From Acanthochlamys bracteata (lineage: Eukaryota > Streptophyta > Magnoliopsida > Pandanales > Velloziaceae), in the NCBI GenBank assembly GCA_019914995.1, contig CM034131.1, positions 9,332,501 to 9,396,500 on the forward strand: DNA of 64,000 nucleotides, in the 5' to 3' direction. The translations under genes and the position numbers were made by a program. The first letter of the stretch is position 1; each line of letters starts with the position of its first letter. The notes beneath the pieces are model-generated. The model saw only the letters and a list, made by a program, of their open reading frames with translations, ran no database searches and was not told the DNA's origin. Shown here piece by piece: positions 24,744 to 38,000 of this stretch.

Positions 24744-27700
24744 TTAGACCTGATTTTCTAACCTGTGTCTCTTATGGTCAGACCGATCAGGGAAACCCAT
24801 TGAATGCGACTCATCCAAGCTTTCTTGGTATTTGGAGGAGTTAGGGTAACCTTCCCTTCCAGCTTTCCTCTTACGGCTGATATGATCTGGAGATCGATAT
24901 TCGCTTGTTTCTGATGAAAATTCCCCTTCTTCCATATTCTTGTTATTAGCCTTGCAACTTTCATGGTTCTTGTTTCCAGCATGATCAAAACTGAGAGGTG
25001 CCTGCTTAGTTGATGGTTTTGACCCGCTTTGTTTCTTTTCCTGCTTCACCTTCTCATCTTCAACAGCTAATTCTACCCCACTTTCTAGTTCCCGCTCTAT
25101 AAGGTCATCTTCATCCATGACATCCACCTTTCGAGGGACCTCACCACGAGTTTTCTTCTTCTTCTCCAAAGCTGCCTTCACCCTATCCTCCAACATTTTT
25201 ATAGCATCATTGGGAGTGTAGCTTTTGGGAGCTTCACTGTGAACAGGATTTTTGCCTTTAATTTCAGTATTTCCAGCTGGGGGTCCAGACTCCTTAGGAT
25301 GATGCCCTGACACATGTCTACTACTTGAGGATTCTACAGCATTTCCAAATTCAGTATGGCCACGATCTCGAAAATCAGCTTCTGCTTTGATGATGGTATT
25401 CGAGGGCTTTGATTCCTTGCCCATGGTTTCGCTTCTGTCCATTTGTACAGATCTCACAGGCAAACTACCTGTTTGTTGTTGATCTGGAAGCACTCCAGTG
25501 GACAAGCTTGTAGTGGTGTTCTGATGGTTGCTCATTGTTCCTGCAGCATGTGAATGTCCATTTTGCACAGCTTGATCTTCGACAGGCGAGGGTTTGGAAG
25601 CACCCTTTTGATTGGCTCCATCAGTAACACTTCCCTCATTCTCATTAGCATGGGATGAAGCTGCTGCGCGGTTCTGTTCATATAATTCCAGCATTTGATT
25701 ACTAACTTCTGCAAGCAGAAGCAATAGCCACAGTCAGACAAGGTCAGAGTAAAGGAATACAAAATACAATCACCAAAGAGCCGGACAAAACATAAGAGTA
25801 ACCAAGGTTCAGGCTACCTAGATTTATCTTAACAGAAGTAGGTCATGTTGGTGAAATCAAAATATACATACTACTAGAAAATGAAAATGCTCAAAATCTT
25901 ACTTTGCATGAGTTACTATAATTGAAAATTCTTATGAGTAAGGACTAAGATGCTCGAGTTCAGAAAATAAATGCTCCCTGGTCTTATGAAAATAGAAGTA
26001 ACACATGTATTTACATCTTCAACGAGCATTAAATGAAAACATAAGTTACGAAAGGGCTATGTCTGAAAAGGAACCTTCTAATTGGCGCGGAGTGACATCA
26101 AATTCCTGCCACCAAACTTTCTCGCCATCAGATGGAAGTTTCACTTTCAGAAACTTTGCAGCCAGAAAAATTGCACCAGCAGCAATATGGTGAGGCATAA
26201 ATTGCAGGCACAGCGAGGTACGTAGCCTGCATATCCTTTAAGCCCTAAGTATATACTACCTGTTGAAGTATAAGTAGGAACAAGTAAAATCGTAATTCCG
26301 CATACCCATCATTGACAAAGTTCCAAGCAACTTGCGCAAGAGCATTTTGAGCAACATTGAATTTCTTTATTGCTTCAACAAGAGGTTTGTACGGATGGTT
26401 CACATTAAGATCAAAGCCAAGAGTTGCAAGAACTACTCTTTCACCAAGTAAAATAAGTTCTTTCTGCTGCTCATATACTTCCTGCATTGGCATTGATAAA
26501 CTAGTCACTAACAGCATTTTCACTACAGTAACACACTCACACGTTACATAAAATTAAAATACATGCACACAGAATGGATGTTGACATTGTTTTAGTCCCC
26601 ATTTAACCAACAGCTTTGAATATGATTTCTAAATAGAAGACAAGATGAGTCTGACTACTATGAGTAATGAATACTAATATTTCGACCGGGGTAGCACTTG
26701 ATCAGACATCAATGCCAGGTGTTACATATAAAACAGCACCCAAACTTAACATTTCTGAACAAACACATAAATTTCTCGTGTATACGTATTGTTGGCATAG
26801 TACTCAAGGAAAACATGTGAGGTAAGGTTTTATTATGGAGTATCTATCAATTAGTAAAACATATGATGGCCATATAGTAGTTAATGGCTCCCTTGTAATG
26901 CATATAGTTCTAGGTATTGCACACACGCTGAAAAGACTTCCTTAAGCACAAGACAGACTTGATGCATGAGAGCCAAAAATTTTACTTACTTTGATTGCAG
27001 CTACGGCATGCTACCTCAGAACGAGCAAGTTAGAATAAAGAAACCCCAAAGTTTACTGATCTTAGGAAAAAACCACCTCACATCTTATTTCCATAAAAAA
27101 CCCTCATATTTTCTCTAATCCTTCTGAAAGTTTCCCTCGCCCAATTAATTCTATTATTTAACCAATTAAGTTTATGTGGCTTTCTTTCTTCTCTTTCTCT
27201 TTCGCATTCTTCCTCCCATCTCTTGTTGCAGAGGGTGAAACCGTCAAGCTTGATCAACCATTAACAAGCAATCCCAACGTGGGAGGTTTTGGTCAGAGAT
27301 GCAGAATTAGTACTTTAAGATCCATTACGCATCCAAGGTCTTTTGTTCTTCTTGGCATCTGTTATTTTGGCACAAATCTTTTTGGTTCTTAAAAAGAAAC
27401 ATTTGAAAAGGTTCAATTGTATGAAATGAATTTCTAGATCCGCAGCAGAATTTATGCCCCACTTCAAGCATAAAAACCAGGTAAGGTGTAGGTTCTCTAC
27501 TGTGAAAGGCGTTCTTAGCTTTGACAAGAAGCCTTGTTTGTCAACTACTACTCAGTGGCAAAACTTGACCTTGCTATGGTTCCCACTTCTACTTCAAGGA
27601 AGCTTTATATGATTTGTCTGTGTTCCCGCTGTTCAGTGACTCAAGAGCTTTTCTACTTCGTTGCTTTGCTCCAATAATTGCGGCACAAACCGGCCAACAT

Positions 27701-30322
27701 GCACCACTTCAATGATACCTTTTGTCAAAATTCTCAAACTTTGGAAGGCCGAGATCTTCTTTATCATTACCTCACAGCAGTGTTCTAAATCTCGAGGCAG
27801 CCTTCAGCGCCTGGAGATCAAATGTTGTCTCTGTTTCTTCGGCCTCGAATAGCATTAACGGGAAGGGGAAAAAATGGATTAACAAGGATGTAAAAGATAA
27901 AGACAAGAATGGAGCCAACATATGCTTAATTAGTGAATGACTAATTGAGTGAGATTTGTTAAACAATGGAATTGATAGGGTGAGGGATGGTTTCAGAAGG
28001 ATTAGAGAAAATTAAAGGTTTTTGTTTAAGGAAATGAAATATGAGGGGCCTCTTTTGTTTAATCACTAAACCTTGAGGGAATTGTTCTAAATTGCACTTT
28101 TAGAATTATATTAGAGAAAAAGAAAAGAAATCATGACGACAAAAATGTCAATCAGGTCAAGTTTACTGCAGTGCTTCAGTATGGGCAGATAACAACATAC
28201 AACTAAAGCTGCATGAACAGACTGCAGCAAAAACTATTGAAGTCTATGATGTACCCTCAATTTGATTTTCTGAGCCGCAGCAGGATCTTTTTTATGTATA
28301 CTTTCATAAGAAACAAGTATGACATCCTTCAACGGCCTGGGAGTTTCTTCAACCTTTCCCGCGAGAAACATGCAGACAGTAGCAATTGTCTGCAAAACAC
28401 AGAATATAAATGTGACCTAGCATTTGCAATCAAATACCAGCTTTCAAGATGAAGGGGCAACAACAACAGTTAAGCGTCATCCACTAAACGGGTCAGCTAT
28501 CCATGTCATGCGGAATCAATGCATTTTTATATGCGACTGTCAACCTAGCCCCAACACTTCTCCTTCATCTGGTCTTGGGAAGATGAAGGCACTACCCATT
28601 GTTCTGGAGAATTTATTATAGACAAAGAACTTGACCAAAAAAAAAAAAATCATCGTCTTTATAATGCCGACTTTCAAATTTTAACCCAACAATAGTATAT
28701 CAATTTGAATTCCATATAATGTAGATTACAGAGAGGGAAAATCATGTTTTATAGTTTATTCAGGGGCATTCAACTAGGAATTATGCCCTTCCAAAGCATG
28801 ATTGCATCCCATTCTCATATATAAATTCACATCTGAAAAAGAGACTAGACCAAAAGCTAAAAATAGTAGCATATATATATATATATATATTTTTTTTTTT
28901 TAATAGGGATCTAACACATCGGAATGACTTGCTGAAGAACTCTACCATCATGGTAATATAAAAAAATTTGTGAAAGAAAAATAGTCCTCACCCTCCGGTC
29001 ATTCTTGGCATGAGATTGGCGAAGGAAAAATCGATGACAGAAAACAATTGCAGTAGCTATCGTTACCTGCGGCCTGTCACATAGAAGTATATTTCAGCAA
29101 TAAAAGCTTCATAGTAAACACCAATAAGAATAACAGACAGAAACAGGAACCTAATTTCTTCCAGTGAAAAGAGAAACATTTTAAGCACTTGAAATAGAGA
29201 AACACACCTGCCTCACTAATGTTGAATTCACAAATATTCTTACCATATGATGTGGAACTAAATAGTCAACATAATTTAGAAGTACCCTGGTGACACTTAA
29301 ACAATCAAGAGTTCTGTGGCTAATTTTGAGGCATGACCAACCTGTAAACAAATATATACATATCTTTGTCTTTCTCTCAACACATATCAATCTACTTGAG
29401 CTAAATTACATGTTTGAGGCTTTTAATAAGCACCATACCAACACAAAGTCATACAGGAATATCCTCAATGATATTAACAGGTTTTTGTAGAGGATTTATG
29501 TAACATCCGCAGGTAATGTAGAGCATTTATCTAATCAGTAAGCTGCAGTGAAAACTACCGAAAGAGAACTTTTGAAGATTTGGTAGACTTCTGGTAGATC
29601 AAATAAAATCACAACCACTGAAAGAGAGCCTCATTCACTATAAGCCAAAATTGATATCCGCTTTCAACTATTGTGATTGTTTAGTTAACAAAACAAGTGA
29701 TAGACTGAGTCCAATCTAACAATTTTTCCTACCCAAAAATACTCCTAATTAAGAAGTTGAACAAAGTTTATTACAATCAACTTCAAGAGAAGAAACTCTT
29801 TACAAACAAATTCTTCTAACAAATCTAATTGAACAAGCAAACTACAGCAATCCAAATGTGTGATGGCATACAAGATGCTAAGAAGGAATTGCAGAAACAA
29901 AACAAGAGAAAAACATATCGTAGGAAGATAGTGTATGACAATGAGAAACATACATAATCAATACTTGCTGCTGCATATGAGCAGCTGAAGATGTTTAGAT
30001 CACTAGTTATAGTAATTGAAATTTTAATTAATAGACACTGTTAAAAGAAAATATCTGCTCACTAACACCTTAAAGAAACTTACACTTTAAGTCTCATGCC
30101 TAAGTCCTGCAAAAATGTACAGTAAGACTTGCGAAGATATGTCTCCTTCTTCAGATCAATGCCATCCCTCCGGGATGGGGAGTTTTCTTCTATTTCCTTT
30201 CGACTAAAGTACCATCCAGATCCAAAACAGTTAAATTCCTTAGACTTGTCACGTAAAGATCTGAAGGGACTGTTTCCTGTAGTCCCTAAATGAGAGGGAT
30301 CCCCAGATAGAGTGGCAGCCAT
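24744..30322 (-). CDS. Cyclin T (CYCT1 type), P-TEFb subunit
   Basis: Six coding exons: 30322-30084, 29073-28992, 28389-28255, 26481-26306, 26226-26075 and 25708-24744. They join in phase to 582 residues. Residues of about 30-270 carry the two cyclin folds. Blocks include [93 protein letters not shown] and [19 protein letters not shown]. These match Arabidopsis CYCT1;4/1;5 closely. The C-terminal half is Ser/Lys/Glu-rich and disordered, with a conserved island [20 protein letters not shown]. Cyclin T pairs with CDKC kinases to phosphorylate the RNA polymerase II tail in the nucleus. Intron 4 (1773 nt) holds an inverted-repeat element with plastid petA sequence. The gene diverges from FIP1[V]; a leader intron probably reaches to about 31600. 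Confidence 0.95.
27025..28100. mobile_element. Inverted-repeat element, probably a non-autonomous DNA transposon, in cyclin T intron 4
   Basis: The left end (about 27025-27160) and the right end (about 27950-28100) are imperfect inverted repeats of over 100 bases. The perfect core TTTTCTCTAATCCTTCTGAA appears at about 27112-27131 and, inverted, at about 27994-28013. Long imperfect terminal repeats with unrelated sequence between them suggest a Mutator-like or foldback element of about 1.07 kb. No transposase frame is present. The interior contains a plastid petA fragment and other sequence that I do not recognise (27440-27900). I could not define a target-site duplication with confidence. The two ends could instead be separate insertions of a solo repeat in opposite orientation. 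Confidence 0.65.
27221..27437 (+). pseudogene. petA: Plastid petA (cytochrome f) 3' fragment in nuclear DNA
   Basis: The translation reads [19 protein letters not shown] and then FGQ, which is the cytochrome f sequence before its membrane anchor. After GGTCAG the frame shifts, as if two bases (GG) were lost. In the shifted frame the match continues: a TAA replaces a CAA codon, then DPLR, then [20 protein letters not shown]. It ends with the petA C terminus and a TAG at 27435-27437. Only the last 70 or so codons are present. This is a nuclear copy of plastid DNA lying inside the inverted-repeat element. The CAA-to-TAA change is what deamination of a methylated C would give. Confidence 0.88.
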
Positions 30323-32030
30323 CTTGGGTTATGCTTAAACTAATTACTTGAGAAAACTATCCCTGCTCTGTCACTGGCTTGTTAAATACACCAACGCTGC
30401 AATCATGTTGGGATAATATAGCAGTCAACGAATGGCCAGGGATAGACTAAATACAAGAAAAAATTAAGAACACGAGCAGAGTACAGATGTACGCTTACTT
30501 AAGGAGTAATAATTGACAAATGGATGTTGTTTTCAACATATGCCATACAGATGAAGATCGAAACTGCATTTTTTAAGACCAATTTAAGAAATATGATGTC
30601 TAATACAAACAGCATGCCCACGCATTTTCTAAGACCAATTTTAAGAAATATGATATCAAATACAACAGCCTTTCCACAAACTAGACAATGCAGCTAGACA
30701 AACCTATGTACAAGATGTAAAATACAAAAATCAGAAATGCAATTATCTAGCTCAAAAGAAAAGAATATACTTTCTTTAGTAAGAGACAAGAACTAAGTCA
30801 ACCAAATCTATTGGTTCAAAAATAGGATCTTTACTAAATACTTGCAAATCACACAATCGGCAAGTTAATTTAGAGTGAGTTGAGCTACCTACATCCTGAT
30901 AATAAACCTTTAGTTGTTCTAGGAGACTAGAATGGTATACCAGCTAAAAGAGAGAGCGACCAGCTGCACAGCTAGATCATTGTCAAATGTCCACACCTTT
31001 ATAAAAAATAAAGCAATCAAAATAGAAAGACTTTAATGTTGTTGATCCATTCATTAGACCTCCAACCATACAATAATCAGACCAAAACATTCCTTAGAAA
31101 ATCAAACACTCAAAATCACTCCAGCCATAACTCAACGTGAATTGAGATACAAATAAACACATAACTTACGCCATAGCCTGTAAAGCTACAATTAGAAGAA
31201 CTTAACCAAGAACAAGCTCAGACAAAGAAACTAAAATTATCTCCCCCCAAGAAAAGGGCTTACATCGGTAACACGAAGTAGAAAACCTAACTTCCCGATA
31301 GCTTCGCAGATTGATTTCAGCGAAATTGCTTATGGCTCCATTGAAATTAAAATCTCGATTCAAGGGCAAAATCAAAACCAAAATAATCAAAAGAAAAACT
31401 GAAAAATAAGCAACTAACCTCATGAAATTTACTCCAACAACTACAAACGCTAAATTGATAACAGGCTCGAAAAATTATCTCCTTTCCCAAAACTATCGAA
31501 TCATAGAGAATCGAATCGAACAACTAGCTTCTAAAGAAGTTCCCAATCAAACCAAATACATGTTCATATAGACCCAATAACGACAACAAATCGAACCGAT
31601 AGCTAAAGAGAAGAAGAAAATTGGGGAATTTCGTTACCGGAAGAAATATCGCACGTGAACAGCACGTTATCTGGAGGATGTTGCCGGCGGGGAAAGAGAG
31701 AGAGAAGAAAGAAAGAGAAGAAAGGTATGAAAGCGGTAGCCGACTGCGCGCATCTGAGCCGGGGCGAGCTCCCGCGCCCGGCTTTGCCGCATAGTTTCGT
31801 CCTTCTTGGATATTTCACACCCGATACACAATTACACGTGTAACTCACGTGATTATTTTGTGTGCGGTTAAGTGGAAATTAACTTCCCTGACTCGATTAA
31901 TTAACTCATTTGGGATTGGATTAAAAGTCTCTTTTCACTTGCTTTGCTCGGTTTCTTTCCCCTCGCGAGCGAGCGAGAAGAGTCGAACGCAAACCTTGAA
32001 TTCTCCCAAAGTTGTACCAACAACCGATCA
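30323..32030. other. Divergent promoter region of cyclin T and FIP1[V]
   Basis: Between two ATG codons pointing away from each other. Bases 30360-31640 are probably leader intron and leader of cyclin T. Bases 31650-32000 are GC-richer, contain purine runs (31690-31730) and ACACGTGTAA near 31834 (a G-box-like CACGTG core), and probably hold both promoters. No coding sequence recognised. Confidence 0.5.
30566..30669. repeat. Imperfect tandem repeat of about 48 bp
   Basis: Units at about 30566-30613 and 30622-30669 share TAAGACCAATTT, AAGAAATATGAT and AATACAA, with a few substitutions. Confidence 0.8.
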
Positions 32031-35000
32031 ATGGATATCGACGACGACGATGAGTTCGGCGATCTCTACGCTGACGTAATCCAACCAATCTCAACAGTCC
32101 ATCCTACCACCGCCTCTGCCCCTAATTCCACCACAACAGCTGTCATCCTAGAGGATGATGACGTCATCCTATATGGACCTTCTAGGAAGGATGCCCAACC
32201 TTCGCCTATACCGGCGCAGCAGCAGCGTAAGAGTAACTTACCTACGGCCACGGCGGGTGGTAATGATGATGATTGATTCTCGGCGGCGCTCCGGCGCCAG
32301 TTGAACAACCGACGAGCTGGGTTGATGAAGAGGATGCTGGGGCTGTTCCTTCTGCAGGGACGGAAAATGAAATTCCCGGATTGGATATCGACAAAGCTAC
32401 GGTCTTTGTCTTGAAAAGACCTCAGGAACAAGAGGCTAGGGTTTCTAGTGCGTCTGATGAGGATGCTATTGACGGAGTTGAGAGAGAATCTGGCGGTAAT
32501 GATTTGTCCAAGGAAGGTGAGAAGATGGAGATTGGCGAAGGATCGGATGCTGAACCTTTTATTCCTGGGCTTTCGGCAGCACCTGAATCAACAAAGAGGA
32601 TGAATGGAAGCAAGATGAGGACTTCAAGGAGTGACGAATCGGACAGCGACAGTGAGGATGATCTAAGGATTGTTTTGAACGATGAGCACTTTCGGTCTGT
32701 TGGTGCAGAGAGGAACAAAGTTATTGGAAGTGATGAGGATGACGATGAAGATGGGGAAGAGTTCATTATTCTGGCGGATGGAGACCTACAGCAGCATCAT
32801 AACCCTGTACTTGAGGAACAGGAATGGGGACATGAGGCTACGCAAGGGGGTGGAGCTGAAGGGGACAAGAAGGACTCCACTGAAGCTGGAAAGGGTGCTG
32901 TTGCAGCTGCTGGCGCTGCTGGTGGCCTTAGGATCGGGTACAGTGGGTTCCATCCACAGCATCATTCCATGTACAAGGTCAGTTTTCCAAGACAAGTCCT
33001 GAGTGTAATGTTAGTAGAAAAACTTAAGTGGAGGAAATTTTTGTTGCTTTTTATCGTTTGAAGTTATTTGTATGTCTGAGCTTGTAAATGTAATGGCAAA
33101 GTAAGGAATGTAATGATGGAAAGGAGATTATTTTACATCGGTTTTAACCACTCGTCTGCAATTATACTGGAATGGTTATTTCAGAAGTCAGTCATTCTTA
33201 TTAGCATGATGCTCACCTCATAGTAGTTTATGCTAACCCTCTTTCAGAATGGGGAAAGCATATATTATTGAGGCCCTTAAATAATTGCCTTTTTCTTAGT
33301 AATGGAGGTAAATCTGTAGAAAATCCGTTATATGCTGAAGCGGCAACTTTCTACCTTTCAAGCACACTTAGAAATTTGGAACCAGAGTATGGGTGTTGCA
33401 AGCTTGCGTAATGATTATTATGTTCTATAGATGGACAAAGGACCAACCAACAAGAGGAATAATAGAGCTAACTTAAGTCCTTAAGTGCCACTATTTAGGT
33501 TATTCAAAACCTTGGTTCTTCTTGAACAAACAGCTTTAGTATAATGGTGATGAGATGTTTCTGTCATCACCAAGGAGGGAGGCCTTTTCTAGAAGTTTTT
33601 ATTTCTTAGTTTCTAGTGACAGGAGAAAAGCTTATCATCTCGCATAGTCTATGGACTAAATCCACATCTATTTGCTTCCTATGCAGGCTATATATTGTCA
33701 TTCCTATATCCTCATGTAAAAGATGATGCCAATTTAGATATAAAGGGACAAAGGAGTATCTACGAGGAAGAACATCGGTAGCCAAGTGCAAGTAGGATAT
33801 TTCCTATGTGTGTTATGCGTACGAGTACTTTTCAAATCTCAGGGTCTCCGGGATGCTAGAAGTCATCTTAAAATTTTCCCATCTCTTGATATCTATTTGG
33901 AGAGTGTTGGACATTTTAGGATTTGCTAACTGGTTATGAATGACCGTACTCATGGAGAGCTCTGCAGTAGGGAAATGACATATAGTATTGTTGTTTACAG
34001 GAAGAGCCAAAATGAGTCTTATACCAGTGAAATGAGGGAACAGATGAGCAACAACAACAATGAAAGTTAGGCCCTTAATTCCACATGTTGAAGTTGGCTT
34101 TGGTAGATTTATATACACCATTATTACAAAAGGAAGCCACTATCTTTAGTGAAATTATTAATCTGATATGTCAAAAATATTTAGCGCAATCTCTGTTGGT
34201 GTTATGTCAGTGTAGTTCGAAGAAAGACCATTAAGAAAGTTGGGTCGTGAAGCTTGATTGTTTGGATGGTTATATTGACTGCTCGTTTAAGGTCCTAAGA
34301 GCAGTCTGATTTTTGTTTAGCTTGAATTTGATTCTTGGATATACTTGGGTGATGGATCTGTAGTGCATAAGTTTAGGTGTTTTGTCCTTGGACGATCTGT
34401 TCATGGTTGAGAGGAGGATGTACTTGTAGAGCATGGAACTTGATTGGTGAGGGGAGCAAAGGATGTTAGTTCTAGTTAGGGTAAGATAGAGACGAAAGAG
34501 GTTGGAGCTTGTTGCAGGTACAATGAACCGGTTTGTGGAAAGAACAACAGTAACTACACTTGTTATGCTCGAAGTAGTTGATAATGGACATTTTTTAAAG
34601 TGTATCAGCAATGCAATAATAACACTCGGAGTGCTTATTGTGTATTCTAGCAGCATAGTGAAGTTAATCGATATTCTTTCACATTTGACTTGCTTATCCA
34701 CAAAGTTGTCCACTAGCAAGTGATTTGTTCCCCTTGATGGTATTTTAACCAAATCAATAAAATACTTGTTTACTGATTGTGGCTCATTGTCTTCTCTTGG
34801 AATGCAGTATATAAGGCCTGGTGCAGCACCAACAGGTGGAAGTTCAGCTGTTCCTTCTACAGGTTCACCTGGTCAAGTTCGTCCCCCACTGACCGCGGGC
34901 CCTCTTGTGGGCAGAGGTAGGGGTGACTGGAGACCAACAATGGGAAGAGGCATTTCTACTTCCCAGAAGAGCTTTTTTCCAGGTTCTGGTGGACCTGCTT

Positions 35001-38000
35001 GGGGCAGTAATTCATCTAATCGTGTTTTTGGAATTGGGCTTGATTTCACCCTCCCCTCACACAAGTAAGCATCAAAGTTTTTCTTTGGAGTTTCCACCAT
35101 ACACCGTTTATCCGTTTGTGTTCCAACATTGGCTGAATTATGCATTACTACCCTCTAATTTCCACGTTCATCATCTTACTATGAACAATGTATGAAGAGC
35201 CATCCTGGTTTCTGCAAATGGTTTGACATATGGTTTTCTGTTTTGAGTTGCTACTTGCTGCTACCATGTGGACCAGATGTTTTATGCTGGAGAACTGCTA
35301 TGCTTTCTTCTTCAAGTTCTTAATACTGAACCGATGAAATACAGTTACCCATCTTTTTATTTTCTAATATAAAGTGAGTATATACTTTATACTGTCTGCG
35401 GCTGCATACATGCCTATTTAGAAGAATGTAATTACGTTATTGGTACATTTCTTAATATATGGTTACACTATACATATAGTGTGTTACTATGTTGTTGACA
35501 TACAGCTCTCTAGAAGATGCTGTTCTGCTAAAATTTTATTTAGTATACCTTCCTTCCCATGTCTGCTAAAAGATCATTGGCCTTTTCAGGACTGTATTTG
35601 ACATTGACATAGATACTTTTGAAGATAAACCTTGGAGACTCCCTGGTATTGACATTACAGATTTTTTTAATTTTGGACTTGACGAAGACAAATGGAAGGA
35701 GTATTGCAAGCAGCTGGCAAGTCTTAACATTTGGTTAGCTACTCTTGTAGTTATATTTTGTAGCATAAGTTGATAATCTGTTTTACAGGAGCAATTGCGT
35801 TTAGAATCTACCATGCAAAGCAAAATTCGTGTGTACGAGAGTTGTCGATCAGAACAGGTATTAAACCTCTTTGTTTCGGGAAATGCTGTTATCTGTGTGC
35901 ACAGCATGCGTATAAGAAAACTCTGATTTTATTACCAGGTTTACGATCCAGATTTACCGCCAGAACTTGCAGCTGCAACTGGTCTGCATGATACTACAAC
36001 AGAAATTTGTGGAAGATCAGACGATGGGCAATCTGCTATTTCTGGCCAAGGAAGAGGAGTAACTAGACCTGCAATTGTATGTTTTAACTTTTTTCTTTTG
36101 ACTTGCTTTTGGGGCATTTGTTGACTGCTCTTCTTGTCCTCTAACTATCAGTTTAATTTGATTATCATTCTCTGCTGGAATTTAGCTTTATTTTATCTTG
36201 TTCATTTGTGAGTACATGCGTAATTAATTATCTGTTTCAATTCTGGCAACAACACGCTTATGATTTTGTATTTTGAGATCTTTAAGTATGGAGTTTTGTT
36301 CCATTATCAGCCAACTGGTAGAGCAATACAAGTTGAAGGTGGTTATGGTGAACGCCTTCCCTCCATTGATACCAGGCCACCTAGAGTTAGAGATTCGGAT
36401 GCCATTATAGAGGTAAGATTTCAGCTGTTTAGGACCTTAGCTACTTCTATTGGCGGCTATGATGTTGATGTTACGTGCTGTTTTGTTACGAAAGTGCAAA
36501 CTTAGATGCGGTCCTACTAAATTACCTTCTGCACAGATTGTTTGCGAGGATTTTGTGGATGACTCAGCGGGTGCGGTAGGTCAATCTGAGAGCGAGTTGC
36601 ATGGTGAAGATATTAAAGGAGAGCATGAAGCTCAAGGGGATAATGGACATGCTGAATCAGAATACCCTGTCTTACCTGTAAGTCCTAGGGAAAGGGGACT
36701 TTCTTCTCGAAGAGCTTCTCTTACGCCTGATAGAGATGTCACCCTTCCATTCCCTTCAGAAGAGCCTCCCGGGAGCAACTCATCTTCCAAGTCGCGCGGG
36801 CTTGAATATCCTAGTGAGCATGAAGGAAGGTATGTTTATCAGTTTCCACTTTTTTGGTAGGTTGGTTTACCTTCATCATATATCTGAGCAAGTTGCATGT
36901 GAGGTAGATCTTTGTACTTCATTTTTAAAGTTCTATGGGCATACTGTTTCCATTTGTTTCAACTATATCCATGTACCAATGTAGTATGAAATGGACATGT
37001 CATGAAACTATGAGACCATTTGGTTTGGACAACATGTGCAATGACTGCTGCACGTCGACATCTATTTTGACACAATGACATTAAGATCAATCTTAGAAAT
37101 TCTTATGTTGAACGAATTTAGTTGTTTGAAACCTTGGGTGTTTTGTGAACTGCTTGTATTAAACTGATCTTCTTTGTTTGCTGCCATTTGACGAAGTCAA
37201 TGGCAATTGTTAATATGTAGGTAAAGTGAGAAGTGTATTATTTGTAGCTTAAGAAAATTTGGACCTTTTCTTGTTCCTAGTTGAAGTAAACAGGTATTGT
37301 GAGGAACACTTATAAGCTGTGGCATAAATTCTAAAATACTTACTTTGAGGATGTGTATTCCTCATTTCAGCAACAACATGCTGGCAACGATGGGGGAAGC
37401 ATGAAGTTAGCTCCATTTACCCCATATTTGGCTGCTGCTGCTCACGCTTGTTTGACAGTTTGTAGTATTTGTGATAAACACATTTCTTTCTACTGTTGCT
37501 TACCTACTTTTTCATTTTTCGTAGATTTCCTCCCCGGAGTTCAAAGGTGGGACGTTCAAGTGCAAGTGCTGATAATTCAGTAGATGCTGGTACCAGTCAT
37601 AGCGGAGAGGTTAACAAACATGATGTTGATCATAAAGAAAAATCTGAAGACAGCACTGAAGGACATCATGTTCTGGATTCAGAAGCATCACCAACAGTTG
37701 ATAGTGCAAACCTGGCCTTGGAACAGGTTGATGATGATGTTGACCATGATGAACAGCTTGCTTTGGTTGAGAGTACTGAAGTAGATGGAGAAGATGTTGC
37801 TTCAGATTCCCGAACTTCACTGGGAACTACTGGTGATGATAGCTTGACTCAGTCAGCAAAGAAGCCGAAGTTAAGCTCAAGGGTGGAGCATTCTGCTGTA
37901 GATAATCGTACCGATCGAGAAGAGTTAAGAGTTGCCCGGGAGGAAGATAATAAAATGAGACAAGAACTCAGTGGAGAAGAAGTTAGGCACAATAGTAAAT

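Noticed and set aside
34270-34752. 160-codon minus frame in FIP1[V] intron 1
   Set aside because: No recognisable domain, Ser/Thr/Leu/Ile composition typical of AT-rich intron DNA, and it is opposite to a well-supported gene. A worn retroelement piece cannot be excluded but nothing shows it.
37353-37583. Possible extra FIP1[V] exon starting after TTTCAG at about 37370
   Set aside because: Exon 7 joins exon 8 in perfect phase without it, and I see no fitting donor that keeps the frame.
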